DNA of 10,747 nt from an uncultured Burkholderiaceae bacterium (GTDB lineage: Bacteria; Pseudomonadota; Gammaproteobacteria; Burkholderiales; Burkholderiaceae), in the NCBI GenBank assembly GCA_937862845.1, contig CALMCK010000021.1, positions 1 through 10,747 on the forward strand. Reading direction: 5' to 3'. A program made the translations under genes and the position numbers. Shown here in pieces: positions 1 through 6,262 of this stretch (positions within the stretch are counted from its first letter, which is position 1; each line of letters begins with the position of its first letter). Under the pieces are notes generated by a model. It was given only the letters and a program-made list of their open reading frames with translations, did no database searches and was not told where the DNA came from.

Positions 1-415
1 GCATGTCGCCCAGTTGGTGCGCCAAATCGGTGTTTTTCGCCAACAAAGTCGGCAAATCAAACAGACCGAAAAATTGCACCGCATGGCCTTTCGCATTCAC
101 GGTCAGCCAGCCGACAACCGGCAAACTGAGCGTTATCACGTACAACAAACCATGCACGATTTTTTCAGCGATGTACTGCGCCGTGGCTTTGGTGTTGACT
201 GATTTAGGCACACCCGACGATTGACGCAAGCGATTGATGATGCGCAATACCGCAAATGTCAGCACGGCAATGCCCAAAAACTGATGCACGCCCATCACGC
301 TGTCGCTGCTGTCAAGCAACCAGCCCGCCACCAATGTTGCAATCATCAAAACAGCCACCAAGCCGTGTAAAACAATCATGGTCATGGGGTATTTAATTTG
401 TTGTGTATTTTTCAT
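1..415 (-). CDS. cytochrome b561 family membrane protein (partial, 3' end outside window)
   Basis: The first 138 residues of a cytochrome b561 (CybB-type) integral membrane protein are visible; the C-terminus lies beyond base 1. The family has four transmembrane helices holding two b hemes and moves electrons between the quinone pool and a periplasmic partner. Visible here are three hydrophobic segments, at about residues 12-34, 43-60 and 86-106. His17, His44, His88 and His133 fall in or next to these segments and are candidate heme ligands, as is the family-like stretch GWLTVNAKG. The ATG at 413-415 is chosen because AAGGA lies five bases upstream and the protein starts in the usual family position. 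The gene follows the b562-like gene by 92 bases on the same strand, so the two are probably co-transcribed and may be electron-transfer partners. The family call is firm; the physiological partner is inference. Confidence 0.88.
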   Translation of the reverse strand, partial: MKNTQQIKYPMTMIVLHGLVAVLMIATLVAGWLLDSSDSVMGVHQFLGIAVLTFAVLRIINRLRQSSGVPKSVNTKATAQYIAEKIVHGLLYVITLSLPVVGWLTVNAKGHAVQFFGLFDLPTLLAKNTDLAHQLGDM

Positions 416-467
416 TTTTTCCTTATTTTTTAAGCCAATGACATGGCCTTAAGCGCCACCCTTAGTA

Positions 468-512
468 CTTGATTAAGACTTGATGAGGCGCTTGATGAAG
501 CTCTTGATTAAG
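468..512. repeat. four imperfect tandem 12-nt repeats (CTTGATNARG)
   Basis: Copies begin at 468, 479, 491 and 503 (spacing 11, 12 and 12). Each starts with CTTGAT followed by TAAG, GAGG, GAAG and TAAG. The last copy overlaps the stop codon of the b562-like gene, so the array lies at the end of that gene and in the gap before the b561 gene. I see no protein reading of it. It may be replication slippage or a binding or processing site in the intercistronic mRNA. Confidence 0.6.
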
Positions 513-900
513 CATCAATCGCTTTGTGGTATTTTCTTTTGGTTTCATCGATTTTTTTCAAAGCTGCTTTGGCACGGTCCAAATCTTTCGCATTGACTGC
601 TGCTTTTAGTTCAACCATACCTTGTTGCAACTCTTGCATGCCATCACTATAAACCGCAGGCTTATCTTTGTAGCTCAAGGCAGAGGCTTTTTTTGCTTGC
701 GATTCTAACTGAGCAGCATATGTCGCAAAGTCATCTATATTCGTGCTGTCCATGGCACTTTTGTAGCTTTGCTTCATTTCTTTCATCACACCGCCGACTT
801 CGCTTGCTTTCGGGGTGCAGCCAAAAGTCATCAAGCCAATCGCCAGCACGCTGCATGCGGCGATGAGTTTTTGTTTACTGCGCAGGGATAATGCATTCAT
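508..900 (-). CDS. cytochrome b562-like protein, putative lipoprotein
   Basis: This is a 130-residue exported protein matching the soluble four-helix cytochrome b562 (CybC) family. After a basic, hydrophobic signal (about residues 7-27) there is a Cys28 in the context MTFGC, an imperfect lipobox, so the mature protein may be lipid-anchored. The mature part is helical and charged. Met39 (in VMKEMK) aligns with heme-ligand Met7 of E. coli b562. His125, six residues from the C-terminus in KRKYHK, aligns with ligand His102. A b heme bound by Met/His is therefore likely. The ATG at 898-900 is chosen over one 24 bases upstream because it alone has a good ribosome site (AGGAG about eight bases ahead). 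Its neighbour is a b561 gene, suggesting a periplasmic electron carrier for that membrane cytochrome. Electron carriage is inference; b562 proteins have no settled physiological role. Confidence 0.8.
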   Translation of the reverse strand: MNALSLRSKQKLIAACSVLAIGLMTFGCTPKASEVGGVMKEMKQSYKSAMDSTNIDDFATYAAQLESQAKKASALSYKDKPAVYSDGMQELQQGMVELKAAVNAKDLDRAKAALKKIDETKRKYHKAIDA

Positions 901-928
901 TTTTAAGCTCCTATTGTGGCTCATTGGG

Positions 929-954
929 TTGATTTGATTGATTTGATTGAGTTG
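929..954. repeat. short tandem repeat in the leader of the b562-like gene
   Basis: The 9-nt unit TTGATTTGA occurs twice in tandem (929-946), followed by a degenerate third copy. In the mRNA this is a C/A-rich, G-poor stretch lying 29-54 bases ahead of the start codon and would be largely unstructured. It may simply be slippage. Confidence 0.45.
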
Positions 955-987
955 CTTGGCAGCTTGTCCGCATTGCCCAGCATTTGT

Positions 988-1020
988 AGATTAACACGGG
1001 CACCTTAAGACAACCTTAAG
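988..1020 (-). promoter_or_regulatory. predicted activator-dependent promoter with OmpR-family (PmrA/QseB-like) box
   Basis: Read on the minus strand, two CTTAAG hexamers (1015-1020 and 1004-1009) are separated by GTTGT. This matches the YTTAAK-N5-YTTAAK layout bound by PmrA/QseB-type response regulators as direct repeats one helical turn apart. Ten bases further on is TGT-TAATCT (996-988), an extended -10. The box therefore sits over the -35 position, the usual geometry for activation by PhoB/PmrA-like regulators. No convincing TTGACA is present. The start codon of the b562-like gene is 88 bases downstream of the -10. The match is seen; the identity of the regulator is inference, and no PmrA/QseB gene is in the window. 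Confidence 0.55.
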
Positions 1021-1078
1021 GGGAGTCACAATTAAGCCTGCGCGATAAAAAAACATGACCGCAATCTACGGCAACAAA

Positions 1079-1121
1079 GCGGATAAACGATGGATATATA
1101 AACGTTTATCTGTGTATCCGC
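1079..1121. repeat. nested inverted repeats between purB and the b562-like gene
   Basis: GCGGATA (1079-1085) pairs with TATCCGC (1115-1121). Alternatively, GATAAACG (1082-1089) pairs with CGTTTATC (1103-1110). A separate 12-bp perfect palindrome ATAAACGTTTAT lies at 1098-1109. The motif ATAAACG thus occurs three times, counting both strands. No T-run follows the stem on the purB side, so it is not a canonical terminator. It could be an operator or a 3'-end stabilising hairpin for purB mRNA. Confidence 0.5.
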
Positions 1122-1134
1122 GCAATGTATTTGA

Positions 1135-2508
1135 TTAAATGCCCTTCGCCAACTCTGCCGCAATACCAATATAGTTCGCAGGCGTCATCGCCAACAAACG
1201 GGTTTTCTCTGCATCAGGAATCGCCAGACCAGCGATGAACTCCTGCAGGCCTTCACGTGTGATGCCTTTACCACGGGTGAGCTCTTTGAGTTGCTCGTAG
1301 GCGTTGGGGACCGCATAGCGGCGCATGACAGTTTGAATCGGCTCGGCCAACACTTCCCAGCAATTGTTTAAATCTTCATCGATTTTCGCCGCATTGAGCT
1401 CGAGTTTATTGAGCCCGCGCATCGCAGAATCATATGCAATCACGGCGTAGCCCAAGCCCACACCCATATTGCGCAACACCGTCGAGTCGGTCAAATCACG
1501 CTGCCAGCGCGACACGGGCAGTTTTTCGCTCATGTGTTTGAGCACCGCATTGGCCAAGCCGAGGTTGCCTTCTGAGTTTTCAAAGTCAATCGGATTGACT
1601 TTATGCGGCATGGTTGATGAGCCGATTTCGCCTGCTTTGGTTTTTTGTTTGAAGAATCCCAAAGAAATATAGCCCCAAATGTCGCGGTTGGCATCAAGCA
1701 AAATCGTGTTGAATCGTGCCAGCGCATCGAAGTATTGCGCCATGTAATCATGCGGTTCGATTTGAATGGTGTATGGGTTCATCGTCAAACCAAGGTCAGA
1801 CTCGATGACGTTTTTAGAGAAATTTTGCCAATCGAATGTCGGGTACGCGGACAAATGTGCGTTGTAGTTGCCCACCGCACCATTCATTTTTGCCAACAAC
1901 TCCACCTGCGCCAACACCTCACGGGCACGTTGCAAACGGTGCGCGACATTGGCGAACTCCTTGCCGATCGTCGATGGCGACGCAGGTTGGCCATGCGTGC
2001 GCGAGAGCATCGGCTGCGCCGCATGCGCGTGCGCCAACGCTTTGAATTTATTCACCAGCTCATCCATCATCGGCAGCAACACATCCGCACGGGCTTTTTT
2101 GAGCATCAAGCCGTGCGAGGTGTTGTTGATGTCCTCAGACGTGCAAGCAAAGTGAATGAACTCACCCGCTGCGGTTAACTCAGTGAGGTCAGCGCGTGCC
2201 GCCATTTTTTCTTTGAGATAATACTCCACCGCTTTCACATCATGGTTCGTGACTTTTTCAATCTCTTTAATCCGCGTCGCGTCCGCCTCGCCGAATTCAG
2301 AGACAACCTCATTGAGATAAGCAACCGCCGCATCAGAAAACGCAGGCAACTCAGCAAAACCCGCTCGAGACAACGCAATCACCCACGCCACCTCCACCGC
2401 CACGCGATGATGCAACAAACCCGCCTCCGACATAATCGGGCGAAGCGCATCGACTTTAGAGGCATAGCGGCCGTCGAGCGGAGAAATGGCGTAGAGAGCG
2501 GTGTTCAT
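1135..2508 (-). CDS. purB: adenylosuccinate lyase
   Basis: PurB catalyses two fumarate-releasing steps of purine synthesis: SAICAR to AICAR, and adenylosuccinate to AMP. It acts in the cytoplasm as a homotetramer. The 457-residue protein is full length (E. coli PurB is about 456). It opens with the family-typical SPLDGRYASKV, carries SRTHGQPASPSTIGKE with the catalytic His172, and has the fumarase/aspartase superfamily signature GSSTMPHKVNP at 296-306, where Ser297/Ser298 lie on the flexible catalytic loop. The start has AGGA about six bases upstream. It is of the long bacterial E. coli-like PurB type. It is transcribed away from the thioesterase gene and appears to be a single-gene unit. Confidence is very high. 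Confidence 0.97.
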   Translation of the reverse strand: MNTALYAISPLDGRYASKVDALRPIMSEAGLLHHRVAVEVAWVIALSRAGFAELPAFSDAAVAYLNEVVSEFGEADATRIKEIEKVTNHDVKAVEYYLKEKMAARADLTELTAAGEFIHFACTSEDINNTSHGLMLKKARADVLLPMMDELVNKFKALAHAHAAQPMLSRTHGQPASPSTIGKEFANVAHRLQRAREVLAQVELLAKMNGAVGNYNAHLSAYPTFDWQNFSKNVIESDLGLTMNPYTIQIEPHDYMAQYFDALARFNTILLDANRDIWGYISLGFFKQKTKAGEIGSSTMPHKVNPIDFENSEGNLGLANAVLKHMSEKLPVSRWQRDLTDSTVLRNMGVGLGYAVIAYDSAMRGLNKLELNAAKIDEDLNNCWEVLAEPIQTVMRRYAVPNAYEQLKELTRGKGITREGLQEFIAGLAIPDAEKTRLLAMTPANYIGIAAELAKGI

Positions 2509-2552
2509 AGATGTCCTGACTGGTTGTTTTAACGATTAAGCGCGAAACCGTC

Positions 2553-2581
2553 ATTTTACTCTTTTTAGCGGGTAAACCCAA
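2553..2581 (-). promoter_or_regulatory. predicted purB promoter
   Basis: On the minus strand, TTGGGT (2581-2576) and TAAAAT (2558-2553) are separated by exactly 17 bases. The -10 is 45 bases before the purB start codon. The -10 is a 5/6 match and the -35 is weaker. I saw no clear PurR operator. Confidence 0.45.
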
Positions 2582-2603
2582 GAATTTCAAACAGAGTTCT
2601 GGG

Positions 2604-2609
2604 TATAAT
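2604..2609 (+). promoter_or_regulatory. predicted -10 element of the thioesterase gene
   Basis: A perfect TATAAT lies 30 bases before the thioesterase start codon. No good -35 hexamer is found 16-18 bases upstream, so promoter strength is uncertain. Confidence 0.45.
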
Positions 2610-2639
2610 TTCCCATCAAATCATTTCAAAGGATGTGTC

Positions 2640-3452
2640 ATGGACTTGTTCGACTTGCTTTACCACGTGAAAACCAGCGAGGACACAACGCAGTATCACA
2701 TCGGTTCGGATTGGGGTCAGGGCCGAACGGTGTTTGGTGGTGTTTTGAGCAGTATGGTGTATGTGGCGATGCGGCGCGAAGTGGATGGCTCGCGTGAGTT
2801 GTTGTCTTTGACGACGACTTTTGTGCGTCCGCTGCTTCAAGATTCGGCTTTTGAGATTGAAGTCACGCCGTTGCGTGAGGGCAAAGCGGTGTCGCAGTTG
2901 AGTGGTCAGGTGGTGCAAAATGGCGAGGTGGTGTTGTCGGTGCTGGGCTGCTTTGGTCAGCCGCGTGTGTCTAAGGTGCGCGTTGCGGGCTTGCCTGCGC
3001 CCGTGGTGTCGATGCCGAACGAGTTGCCTGTTTTGCCGATGGTGGCGGGCATGGTTCCGCAGTTCACCGAGCATTTTGATTATCGCTGGCTGTTCGGGGG
3101 TTTGCCTTTTTCGGGCACAGATGGCCGTGACATGGGTGGCTGGTGGCGTTTGACCGATGCGCGACATGAGGGTGAGGCGGCTTTTGCGGATGCGTTTTTG
3201 GTGGCTTTAATCGACGCTTGGCCGCCTGCTGTGTTGCCACTGCTCGATACCTTTGCACCTGCTTCGACCATGACTTGGACGATTGCTTTTGCGCAGCCGA
3301 TGCCGTCATTCGAATGCAACGATTGGTTGCTTTACCGCTCGCATGTGGATGCGGCGGCTGCGGGTTATGCCCACACCAGTGCGCACATTTGGAATCAAGC
3401 AGGTGAACTTTTGGCGTTGAGCACGCAGACGGTGGGCGTGTTTGATGCGTGA
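2640..3452 (+). CDS. TesB-like thioesterase family protein (double hotdog)
   Basis: This 270-residue cytoplasmic protein looks like an acyl-CoA thioesterase of the TesB-like double-hotdog class, which hydrolyses acyl-CoA to free acid and CoA. The first half has the hotdog pattern: FGGVLSSMVYVAM around residues 32-44, then alternating strands from SLTTTFVRPL to VVLSVLGCFGQP. The second half repeats the fold: residues 182-200 (ending ALIDAWPPAVLPLL, including Asp192) form the hotdog helix, followed by MTWTIAFAQPMP and the strand-rich C-terminus. Asp192 is the likely counterpart of the catalytic Asp in TesB. The start is supported by AAAGGA about eight bases upstream. It diverges from purB and stands ahead of creBC, with no evident functional link to either. 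Fold assignment is good; the substrate is unknown. Confidence 0.8.
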   Translation: MDLFDLLYHVKTSEDTTQYHIGSDWGQGRTVFGGVLSSMVYVAMRREVDGSRELLSLTTTFVRPLLQDSAFEIEVTPLREGKAVSQLSGQVVQNGEVVLSVLGCFGQPRVSKVRVAGLPAPVVSMPNELPVLPMVAGMVPQFTEHFDYRWLFGGLPFSGTDGRDMGGWWRLTDARHEGEAAFADAFLVALIDAWPPAVLPLLDTFAPASTMTWTIAFAQPMPSFECNDWLLYRSHVDAAAAGYAHTSAHIWNQAGELLALSTQTVGVFDA

Positions 3453-3473
3453 TGCGGGCTCGCGTGGGCGGAC

Positions 3474-3489
3474 TTCACATCGGGCTCAC
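3474..3489 (+). promoter_or_regulatory. putative cre-tag (CreB binding site)
   Basis: The sequence TTCAC-ATCGGG-CTCAC matches the published CreB/BlrA tag TTCAC-N6-TTCAC at nine of ten fixed positions with the correct spacing. It lies 78 bases ahead of creB in the thioesterase-creB gap, which suggests autoregulation. One caution: no clear -10 lies about 22 bases downstream as in known E. coli cre promoters. The nearest AT-rich candidate, TATATT (3546-3551), is farther away. Confidence 0.4.
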
Positions 3490-3566
3490 AGTATGTGCGT
3501 ATGCTGCGCTGTGTTGCTGATGTGCGCGGCTTCTAACCCTATTACTATATTGCTGAAAATAAAAAC

Positions 3567-4289
3567 ATGAATGTCCAACACACCATTTGGCTCGTCGAGG
3601 ATGAGCCGGCCATTGCTGAAACTTTGATTTATGCGTTGCAAACCGATGGTTTTACCGTGCAGTGGTTTCACCGTGGCCAGCTGCTGCTCGATGCATTGCA
3701 CAGTGCCAGACCTTCATTACTGATACTCGATGTGGGTTTGCCTGACATCAATGGTTTTGATTTGTGCCGTCAAGTGCTCGCAGCGCATGATGTGCCGTTG
3801 TTGTTTCTCACGGCGCGCGCGGAGGAAGTCGATCGCATTGTCGGATTGGAAATGGGTGCGGATGATTACATCGCCAAGCCGTTTTCACCGCGCGAAGTCT
3901 GTGCGCGTGTGCGCGGGATTTTGCGCCGCAGTGAGCGTGGCGTGGTGAATGCGGCACGCAGCAAGGCACAGGCGTCCTTGTTTGCCGTCAATGAGGCACA
4001 CGGCACAATTGTGTTTTGTGAAAAATTATTGTCGCTGACGCGCTATGAGTTTTTATTGCTCAAAACCTTATTGGCCGAGCCGAGCAGGATTTTTCCGCGC
4101 CAGCTGCTGATGGATTTGGTGTGGACCGACGCTGCCGACACTTTTGACCGAACGGTTGACACCCACATCAAAACCCTGCGCAGCAAACTGCGCGCCATCA
4201 ACCCAGAACTGAACCCCATCACCACGCATCGCGGCTTCGGCTACAGCATACACACCGATGCCGCGAGCATGCAGATGGATGCGTCATGA
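3567..4289 (+). CDS. creB: response regulator CreB (OmpR/PhoB family)
   Basis: CreB is the DNA-binding partner of the sensor kinase CreC. In enterobacteria CreBC responds to carbon source and fermentation state, and in Aeromonas and Pseudomonas to beta-lactam stress. The 240-residue protein has a receiver domain (about 5-120) with acidic Glu11/Asp12, phospho-acceptor Asp55, Thr82 and Lys104 (in AKPF), followed by a winged-helix trans_reg_C domain (about 145-232) with LTRYEFLLLKTLL and the family-typical end RGFGYSI. It ends in a 4-base overlap (ATGA) with creC, implying translational coupling. There is no good Shine-Dalgarno sequence before the ATG (GAAAATAAAAAC), so creB translation may be weak. 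The CreB call rests largely on the strong CreC match next door; on its own it is a typical OmpR-family regulator. Confidence 0.88.
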   Translation: MNVQHTIWLVEDEPAIAETLIYALQTDGFTVQWFHRGQLLLDALHSARPSLLILDVGLPDINGFDLCRQVLAAHDVPLLFLTARAEEVDRIVGLEMGADDYIAKPFSPREVCARVRGILRRSERGVVNAARSKAQASLFAVNEAHGTIVFCEKLLSLTRYEFLLLKTLLAEPSRIFPRQLLMDLVWTDAADTFDRTVDTHIKTLRSKLRAINPELNPITTHRGFGYSIHTDAASMQMDAS

Positions 4290-5707
4290 AAATCAGCTCT
4301 CGGATTTTTCTCGGATATTTTCTCATTGTCGCGATTGCGGCGTGGTTTGTGCTGGCGATTTTCGCCAATGAAGTCAAACCGGGTGTGCGTCAATCCACCG
4401 AAGATGCATTGATTGACAGCGCACAGATTTTCGCCAACATTGCCGCGCAAGACATACAAAACAACCACATCAGCGATGGCAACATCGCGCATGCGATGGC
4501 ACAAATCAACCAGCATCCTCAACAATTCAACATCGGCGGTGTGATTAAAAACCATGTCGATTTTCGCGTGTATGTCACCGACACACTCGGCATCGTGCTG
4601 TACGATTCGATGGGCAAAGATGTCGGCAAAGATTACTCCCGTTGGAACGATGTCTACCTCACGCTGCGTGGTCAGTATGGCGCGCGCAGCAGCCCGACCA
4701 TCGCAGGCGATGACTCCTCCACCATCATGTACATCGGCGCCCCCATCATCATCGACAATCAAATCGCAGGTGTGCTCACGGTCTCCAAACCAAACAGCAC
4801 ACTCATGCCCATCATCACACGCAGCACCGACCGCATCACACAAGCGGGTGTGGTGTTGCTCGGCGTGGCGCTTCTGATTGGTCTGTCCATCATGTGGTGG
4901 ATTAATCGCTCCATCCGCACGCTCGAGCATTATGCCAACGACATCGCCGCAGGCAAAAACGTCCCGCAACCCAAGCTAAAAAGCCCAGAGCTGCAAATGC
5001 TCGGCAACACCATCGCCCACATGCGTGAAAAACTCGACGGCAAAGAGTATGTCGAGCAATACGTCCACTCACTCACCCACGAGCTAAAGAGCCCGCTGTC
5101 CGCCATCAAAGGCGCCACAGAAATCATCAAAGAGCAGCCGCCGCAAGAGGTGCAAAACAAATTCCTCGACAACATCGAGAGCCAAACCAGCCGTCTGCAA
5201 CTGCTCATCGACCGCCTGCTGCAACTGGCCAATTTAGAGCGCGCGCCCGCGTTGACCTTAAAGCCTGTTGCGTTGCGGCCCTTGCTGTCTCAAGCTTTTT
5301 CCAGCCAACAAAGCGAATTGACACGTCGCCAGATTGCGCTCAACATTGACCTCAACTCAAACCCAAGCATCGCTGCGGACGAGTTCCTCATCTCACAAAT
5401 GTTTTCAAATTTACTCGACAATGCCATCGATTTTTCACCCAACAACAGCAGAATTCACATCTACGACGAGCCATCGCTCACCCACCACCGCATCAGTATT
5501 CGCGATCACGGCGCGGGCATACCCGAGTACGCACTGCCCCATGTTTTCGAGCAATTTTATTCACTCGAGCGCCCACACAAAGCCAAAAGCACGGGACTGG
5601 GTCTGAACTTCGTGCGCGAAATCATGCACAAACACGGTGGTACGATAGACGTGCAAAACGCCGCAGATGGCGGCGTTTTGGTCAAGCTGGTGTTTCCAAA
5701 AAAATAA
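4286..5707 (+). CDS. creC: two-component sensor histidine kinase CreC
   Basis: CreC is a membrane histidine kinase that phosphorylates CreB. The 473-residue length equals that of E. coli CreC closely. The N-terminus resembles E. coli CreC: LGYFLIVAIAAWFVLAIF forms TM1 (about 8-27), followed directly by the hallmark NEVKPGVRQSTE. The periplasmic sensor domain (about 28-185) contains DYSRWNDVYLTLRGQYGARS, a stretch highly typical of CreC. TM2 is at about 188-206, followed by a HAMP-like linker. The kinase core has the H-box LTHELKSPL with His265, the N-box SNLLDN with Asn379, the G1 box DHGAGIP (407-413) and the G2 box GLGL (437-440). All catalytic boxes are intact. The gene for the inner-membrane protein CreD, usually next to creC and the main CreB target, does not follow; tsaE comes next on the opposite strand. 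Confidence 0.94.
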   Translation: MKISSRIFLGYFLIVAIAAWFVLAIFANEVKPGVRQSTEDALIDSAQIFANIAAQDIQNNHISDGNIAHAMAQINQHPQQFNIGGVIKNHVDFRVYVTDTLGIVLYDSMGKDVGKDYSRWNDVYLTLRGQYGARSSPTIAGDDSSTIMYIGAPIIIDNQIAGVLTVSKPNSTLMPIITRSTDRITQAGVVLLGVALLIGLSIMWWINRSIRTLEHYANDIAAGKNVPQPKLKSPELQMLGNTIAHMREKLDGKEYVEQYVHSLTHELKSPLSAIKGATEIIKEQPPQEVQNKFLDNIESQTSRLQLLIDRLLQLANLERAPALTLKPVALRPLLSQAFSSQQSELTRRQIALNIDLNSNPSIAADEFLISQMFSNLLDNAIDFSPNNSRIHIYDEPSLTHHRISIRDHGAGIPEYALPHVFEQFYSLERPHKAKSTGLGLNFVREIMHKHGGTIDVQNAADGGVLVKLVFPKK

Positions 5708-5714
5708 TAATACC

Positions 5715-5738
5715 GTGTGCTTTCATGTGAAGGCACAC
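5715..5738 (-). terminator. hairpin between converging creC and tsaE, possible tsaE terminator
   Basis: GTGTGC (5715-5720) pairs with GCACAC (5733-5738). The stem can extend inward through TTCA/TGAA with one imperfect pair. On the minus strand the stem is followed by a T-rich run (TATTATTATTTTT), fitting termination of tsaE. On the plus strand no T-run follows, so it would serve creC less well. Confidence 0.45.
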
Positions 5739-5748
5739 CCCTCAAACC

Positions 5749-6225
5749 TCACAAACGTTCCACCAGTTCCACCCGCCGCGCCGTGTCTGTCAGTTCATCA
5801 TCGCTGACAAACTCATCCACATGCGATAGTTGAACGATGAAGCGCGGCTCGGGCAATGCGCCTTCGGCCATCTGCGCCCACTCAATCAGCACCACACTGT
5901 CCGGGTTCAGATACTCATCAAACCCCGCCGAAAACCACTCGCGCGGATCGGCCAGTCGGTACAAATCAAAATGATGCAGGTGCTTGATGTTCGCCGTGTT
6001 GGCGGGCAAATTATAGCTTTCCAGCAAGGCATAAGTGGGGCTTTTCACCCGTCCCTGCACACCCAGTGCACGGGCAAAATACCGTGTGAAAGTGGTTTTG
6101 CCAGCGCCGAGCTCGCCCTCTAAAAAAACGACGTCGCCTGCACGCACGCGTAAAGCGAGCGCTTGCGCCAATTCTGCGGTGGCGGCTTCATTGTTGAGTA
6201 AATGATGGGTCGATTGAGTAGGCAT
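5749..6225 (-). CDS. tsaE: tRNA threonylcarbamoyladenosine biosynthesis ATPase TsaE
   Basis: TsaE (YjeE) is the ATPase that works with TsaB and TsaD to place the t6A modification at position 37 of ANN-decoding tRNAs. From the ATG at 6225 the protein has 158 residues (E. coli 153). It has the Walker A loop GELGAGKTT near residues 37-45, then the family motifs SPTYALLESY, HFDLYRLADPREW and VLIEWAQ. An in-frame GTG at 6240 would add five residues (KQTD after the initiator); neither start has a clear ribosome site, so the ATG is preferred only on codon type. It diverges from queG with about 30 bases between starts. Both genes modify tRNA, and this arrangement is common in betaproteobacteria. TsaB and TsaD are not in the window. 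Confidence 0.94.
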   Translation of the reverse strand: MPTQSTHHLLNNEAATAELAQALALRVRAGDVVFLEGELGAGKTTFTRYFARALGVQGRVKSPTYALLESYNLPANTANIKHLHHFDLYRLADPREWFSAGFDEYLNPDSVVLIEWAQMAEGALPEPRFIVQLSHVDEFVSDDELTDTARRVELVERL

Positions 6226-6248
6226 ATCCGTCTGCTTCACGTATCATA

Positions 6249-6262
6249 GCGGTCATGACCGC
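6249..6262. repeat. perfect 14-bp palindrome over the queG start codon
   Basis: GCGGTCATGACCGC is its own reverse complement and places the queG ATG (6255-6257) at its centre. It lies in the very short tsaE-queG divergent region. As DNA it could be an operator seen from both genes. As RNA the loop would be too tight for a fully paired hairpin, but partial pairing could still mask the start. Confidence 0.55.

Noticed and set aside
876..924. Upstream ATG at 924 as start of the b562-like protein
   Set aside because: No Shine-Dalgarno sequence precedes it, and it would put eight extra residues before a normal signal peptide; the ATG at 900 has AGGAG at good spacing.
1055..1138. 27-codon plus-strand frame starting with ATG between the b562 gene and purB
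   Set aside because: No ribosome site, no recognisable content, and it overlaps the inverted repeats and the purB stop; chance is the simpler explanation.
1645..2178. 177-codon open frame on the plus strand inside purB
   Set aside because: Antisense to highly conserved PurB. The Arg/His-rich low-complexity product is typical of a mirror frame.
2616..3167. 183-codon minus-strand frame over the thioesterase gene
   Set aside because: Very rich in His, Arg and Gln. It is opposite a coherent double-hotdog protein, so it is a shadow.
4241..4969. Long 242-codon open frame on the minus strand opposite creC
   Set aside because: It lies antisense to a clear CreC gene with every kinase motif. Its protein is rich in His, Asp and Ala with no recognisable domain, and there is no ribosome site; it is a codon-bias shadow.
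5708..5748. Possible remnant of creD after creC
   Set aside because: Only about 40 non-coding bases separate creC from the converging tsaE gene; there is no room for a gene fragment.
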